Shown here one piece after another: positions 7,104-8,752 of a stretch of 8,752 nt of DNA. Origin of the DNA: Candidatus Auribacterota bacterium (GTDB lineage Bacteria > Auribacterota > Tritonobacteria > UBA1439); assembly GCA_026391995.1 (NCBI GenBank), contig JAPLCY010000050.1:1-8752 (forward strand), read 5' to 3'. The first letter of the stretch is position 1; every line of letters begins with the position of its first letter. The notes beneath the pieces are model-generated. The model had not been told where the DNA came from. It saw only the letters and a list, made by a program, of their open reading frames with translations, and did not search any database. The position numbers and the translations under genes were made by a program.

Positions 7104-7121
7104 CGCATGCGACCGCATGCG
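7104..7121. promoter_or_regulatory. GCATGC-type hairpin just upstream of the -35 box
   Basis: CGCATGC (7104-7110) pairs with GCATGCG (7115-7121) around GACC. Each arm contains the palindrome GCATGC, so the site is both a dyad and a direct repeat with a 10-bp spacing, one helical turn. It ends 8 bp before TTGACA, which fits a regulator binding site. CTTTT follows on the plus strand, but the T-run is too short to call a terminator. Confidence 0.35.
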
Positions 7122-7129
7122 CTTTTGGC

Positions 7130-7159
7130 TTGACATTGAGTCTCTCCCTGCCGTACCAT
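7130..7159 (+). promoter_or_regulatory. Sigma-70-like promoter for the radical SAM gene
   Basis: A perfect TTGACA (-35, 7130-7135) is followed after 18 bp by TACCAT (-10, 7154-7159; 4 of 6 matches). Transcription would begin near 7166, giving a leader of about 30 nt to the GTG start at 7199. The perfect -35 and its position support it; the -10 is mediocre. Confidence 0.5.
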
Positions 7160-7186
7160 GGATGGTCTTACGGAATTGGAAATAAC

Positions 7187-7192
7187 AGGAGA
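7187..7192 (+). promoter_or_regulatory. Shine-Dalgarno AGGAGA that fixes a GTG start at 7199
   Basis: The box AGGAGA lies 6 nt before GTG at 7199. The same frame has an ATG at 7094, upstream of the putative promoter, and one at 7211. Only the GTG has a well-spaced ribosome binding site, so it is the preferred start. Confidence 0.65.
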
Positions 7193-7198
7193 CACCGC

Positions 7199-8005
7199 GT
7201 GAGCTCATCAATGCTTGCCTGTACCGCCGACGTTGCCGCGCAAAGGACACTCTCCGGGTATCCGCGAGAGCCCCTCATCAAGGGGCTCCCCAAGACCATA
7301 CAGTCGCTCTGCCCGGAATGTCTCAAGGTCATTCCCGCCGATCTCTTTGAGGAGAACGGTAAGGTGATGATCCAGAAAACCTGTCCCGAGCACGGCGAGT
7401 GCAAGGATATCTACTGGGGGGATGCGGAGATGTATCTTCGCAACGAGCGGTGGACGTATGACACCGGCTACGGCCTGAGCAATCCCAATGTGACCGGCGA
7501 GGCCGACTGCCCGAACAGCTGCGGCCTCTGCGGGATGCACCTGAACCCAACCATCATGGGCAACATCGACCTCACCAACCGCTGTAATCTCAGCTGCCCG
7601 ATCTGCTTCGCCAACGCCAATGTGACCGGCTATGTCTACGAACCGACCCTCGAGCAGGTGGCGCGGATGCTCCAGCTCTACCGCGACGAGCGGCCGGTTG
7701 CCGGAAGGATCGTGCAGTTTTCGGGCGGCGAGCCGACACTCCACCCGCAGTTCCACGAGATCATCGCCATGACCCGCCGGATGGGATTCAGCCACATCCA
7801 GATCGCCACCAACGGCATCATCTTCAACAACCTCGATTTTGTCAGATCGTGCGCGGGATCAACGATCACGCCGTCGGGGACATCCTCCGCTTCGCGATCC
7901 AGAACTGCGACGTCATCGCGGCGATCAGCTACCAGCCGGTCTGCTTCACCGGCAGGATCTCCCACAAGGAACGGATGGCGCAGCGCATTACCCTGCCCGA
8001 TATAA
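7199..8005 (+). CDS. Tes/MJ0619-like radical SAM protein, N-terminal fragment (frame broken near 7841)
   Basis: This is a radical SAM enzyme of the tetraether-lipid-synthase (Tes, MJ0619-like) superfamily. From the GTG start, an N-terminal metal-binding region has CPEC (38-41) and CPEHGEC (62-68). A second cluster motif follows, CPNSCGLC (104-111), then the radical SAM CNLSCPIC (129-136) that binds the SAM-cleaving [4Fe-4S], SGGEPTLHP (175-183) and QIATNGIIFNNLDF (201-214). Family-like sequence ends at about residue 214 (7840). The Ser- and Arg-rich codons from there to 8005 are out-of-frame noise. In characterised relatives (archaeal Tes, bacterial Mss) such proteins couple unactivated alkyl chains into membrane-spanning lipids; other members act on other substrates. 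The gene diverges from the Lol-like operon, with its own promoter. The break removes strands of the radical SAM barrel, so this version could not work unless the break is an assembly error. Confidence 0.86.
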   Translation: MSSSMLACTADVAAQRTLSGYPREPLIKGLPKTIQSLCPECLKVIPADLFEENGKVMIQKTCPEHGECKDIYWGDAEMYLRNERWTYDTGYGLSNPNVTGEADCPNSCGLCGMHLNPTIMGNIDLTNRCNLSCPICFANANVTGYVYEPTLEQVARMLQLYRDERPVAGRIVQFSGGEPTLHPQFHEIIAMTRRMGFSHIQIATNGIIFNNLDFVRSCAGSTITPSGTSSASRSRTATSSRRSATSRSASPAGSPTRNGWRSALPCPI

Positions 8006-8613
8006 TGCTCGGCATCGGGGAGCAGACCGGGATCGTGAACCGGAACGACTTCTACCCCCTCTCCTTCGTCGCACCCTTCTCCAAGTTCATAGGCGCCCTC
8101 CGCGGCGAGCGGATCACCAACTTCACCTGCCACCCGCACTGCACCCTCTGCACCTACCTGGTGATCGACGACGAGGGGAAGGCGGTGCCTATGTCTCGTT
8201 TTATGGTTGTGGTGGGGCTCGTGACCGCGATGGACCGGCTCGCCGAGAAGACCGGGCGCGCGCGCTTCAAGACATTTGCGAAGATCAGGGCGTGGAACGC
8301 GCTCCGCAAGTTCTATCACGAGGAACGCGCCCCGAAGGGGCTCAGCTTCACGAAGTATCTCCAGACGCTCCAGGGGATGCTTGATAAAAAGGTTGGGCGC
8401 GGCCCGAATGCGAAGACCTTCCGCACTATAATGATCGGCGGGATGCACTTCATGGACGCCTACAATTACGACCTCACCCGCATCAGGCGCTGCGTCATCC
8501 ACTTCGCCGCGCCCGACGACAAGCTTTACTCATTCTGCTCCTATAATGCCGGGCCGGGCTACCGGTCGAGGGTGGAGCGCGCGCATTGTAAAGCAGCGAT
8601 AAGCGGTAAGTAA
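7849..8613 (+). CDS. Tes/MJ0619-like radical SAM protein, C-terminal fragment in a shifted frame
   Basis: This resumes the radical SAM protein in another frame; the GTG at 7849 is an internal Val, in VRGINDHAVGDILRFA. Family features, numbered from that codon, are ISYQPVCFTGRI (26-37), a cysteine-histidine motif CHPHCTLCTY (94-103) likely to bind a further cluster, IGGMHFMDAYNYD (196-208), RRCVIHFAAPDD (213-224) and FCSYN (229-233). The GMHFMD...YNYD...RCVIH...C.YN series is characteristic of the Tes-like branch. With the first fragment, about 470 residues are visible. Roughly 55-60 more are expected between the halves, which would give a usual family length near 500-530. The last few residues (AAISGK) are encoded by a 7-nt repeat tract that begins at 8596. 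No separate ribosome binding site precedes this part, so it is not an independent gene. Confidence 0.85.
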   Translation: MRGINDHAVGDILRFAIQNCDVIAAISYQPVCFTGRISHKERMAQRITLPDIMLGIGEQTGIVNRNDFYPLSFVAPFSKFIGALRGERITNFTCHPHCTLCTYLVIDDEGKAVPMSRFMVVVGLVTAMDRLAEKTGRARFKTFAKIRAWNALRKFYHEERAPKGLSFTKYLQTLQGMLDKKVGRGPNAKTFRTIMIGGMHFMDAYNYDLTRIRRCVIHFAAPDDKLYSFCSYNAGPGYRSRVERAHCKAAISGK

Positions 8614-8672
8614 TAAGAGATAAGTGACGGCACCACAGGTAAGAGTGGAAAGCATAAAGTGACAAGGGATAC
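8596..8672. repeat. Degenerate heptanucleotide repeat tract after the radical SAM gene
   Basis: Eleven 7-nt units can be read in one phase, most beginning with G and ending in A-rich sequence: GCGATAA (8596), GCGGTAA (8603), GTAATAA (8610), GAGATAA (8617), with further variants up to GTGACAA (8659) and GGGATAC (8666). The unit at 8631 is the least similar. The tract contains the radical SAM stop codon (8611-8613) and probably the start codon of the next gene (8659). Confidence 0.75.
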
Positions 8673-8752
8673 ACACAGAACCTACCCGGCGATATACAAA
8701 AAGCTGAGGATATTCTCCCGCTTTTTTATCGGCAGGCCCGTCTGGTGCACCT
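8659..8752 (+). CDS. Start of a further gene, truncated at the right edge
   Basis: From GTG at 8659 the frame stays open for 31 codons to the window end (VTRDTHRTYPAIYKKL... then FSRFFIGRPVWCT). A purine-rich GGAAAG lies 6 nt upstream (8647-8652). No ATG is available, and the frame is closed upstream by TAA at 8614. The start codon and ribosome binding site fall within the 7-nt repeat tract. The text resembles the lead-in of many radical SAM proteins (a ...RPV... strand just before the CxxxCxxC loop), but the diagnostic motif would lie outside the window, so no function is assigned. It follows the preceding radical SAM gene after 45 bp and is probably cotranscribed. Confidence 0.45.
   Translation, partial: MTRDTHRTYPAIYKKLRIFSRFFIGRPVWCT

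Noticed and set aside
7678..8502. Long minus-strand open frame opposite the radical SAM gene
   Set aside because: It is antisense to CHPHC, YNYD and other diagnostic motifs and has no family resemblance of its own. Its length reflects high GC content.
1..8752. tRNA, rRNA, CRISPR arrays, insertion sequences or transposases
   Set aside because: I looked for these and saw none. The only repeats are short degenerate heptads without spacers, and no transposase-like protein or long terminal inverted repeats are present.

Overview
The window is GC-rich and gene-dense, and it reads as accessory envelope and lipid genes of an uncultured, anaerobic, diderm (outer-membrane) bacterium. Anaerobic lifestyle is suggested by oxygen-sensitive iron-sulfur enzymes: an activase of the 2-hydroxyacyl-CoA dehydratase / benzoyl-CoA reductase type and a multi-cluster radical SAM protein. 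An outer membrane is suggested by a Lol-like lipoprotein/lipid trafficking set. The phylum cannot be fixed from the sequence; Desulfobacterota, Omnitrophota or another candidate phylum would all fit.

Layout. Positions 1-2881 (+) hold the 3' part of a very large BcrAD/BadFG activase + DUF2229 + HgdB-like protein. It is split into two reading frames near 1205-1230, where a piece of the protein is also missing. A 71-bp T-rich spacer (2882-2952) separates it from a convergent five-gene minus-strand operon (6933 down to 2953): a LolB/LolA-like outer-membrane lipoprotein, a LolC/E (FtsX/MacB-type) permease, a LolD-type ATPase, a VTT/DedA-type polytopic membrane protein and a LolA-type periplasmic carrier. 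Three of the four junctions overlap by 4-8 nt. Positions 6934-7198 form a divergent intergenic region with several inverted repeats and a good promoter and ribosome binding site facing right. Positions 7199-8613 (+) hold a radical SAM protein of the tetraether-synthase (Tes, MJ0619-like) superfamily. It is also split into two frames near 7841, with part of the barrel missing. A further gene probably starts at 8659 and runs off the right edge.

Working hypothesis. Large proteins with the first gene's domain set include the PlsA/PlsR and GeR ester-to-ether lipid reductases, and the Tes/Mss radical SAM branch joins alkyl chains into membrane-spanning lipids. With a dedicated Lol-like exporter and a VTT protein between them, the locus may make an unusual ether or membrane-spanning lipid and deliver it to the outer envelope. 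This is inference from families and neighbourhood.

Two further points deserve attention. Both large plus-strand genes carry the same type of lesion (internal loss plus frame change), which may be real decay or an assembly artefact. Three intergenic spots carry different degenerate repeats with a 7-nt period, and two of these run into the ends of the adjoining genes.
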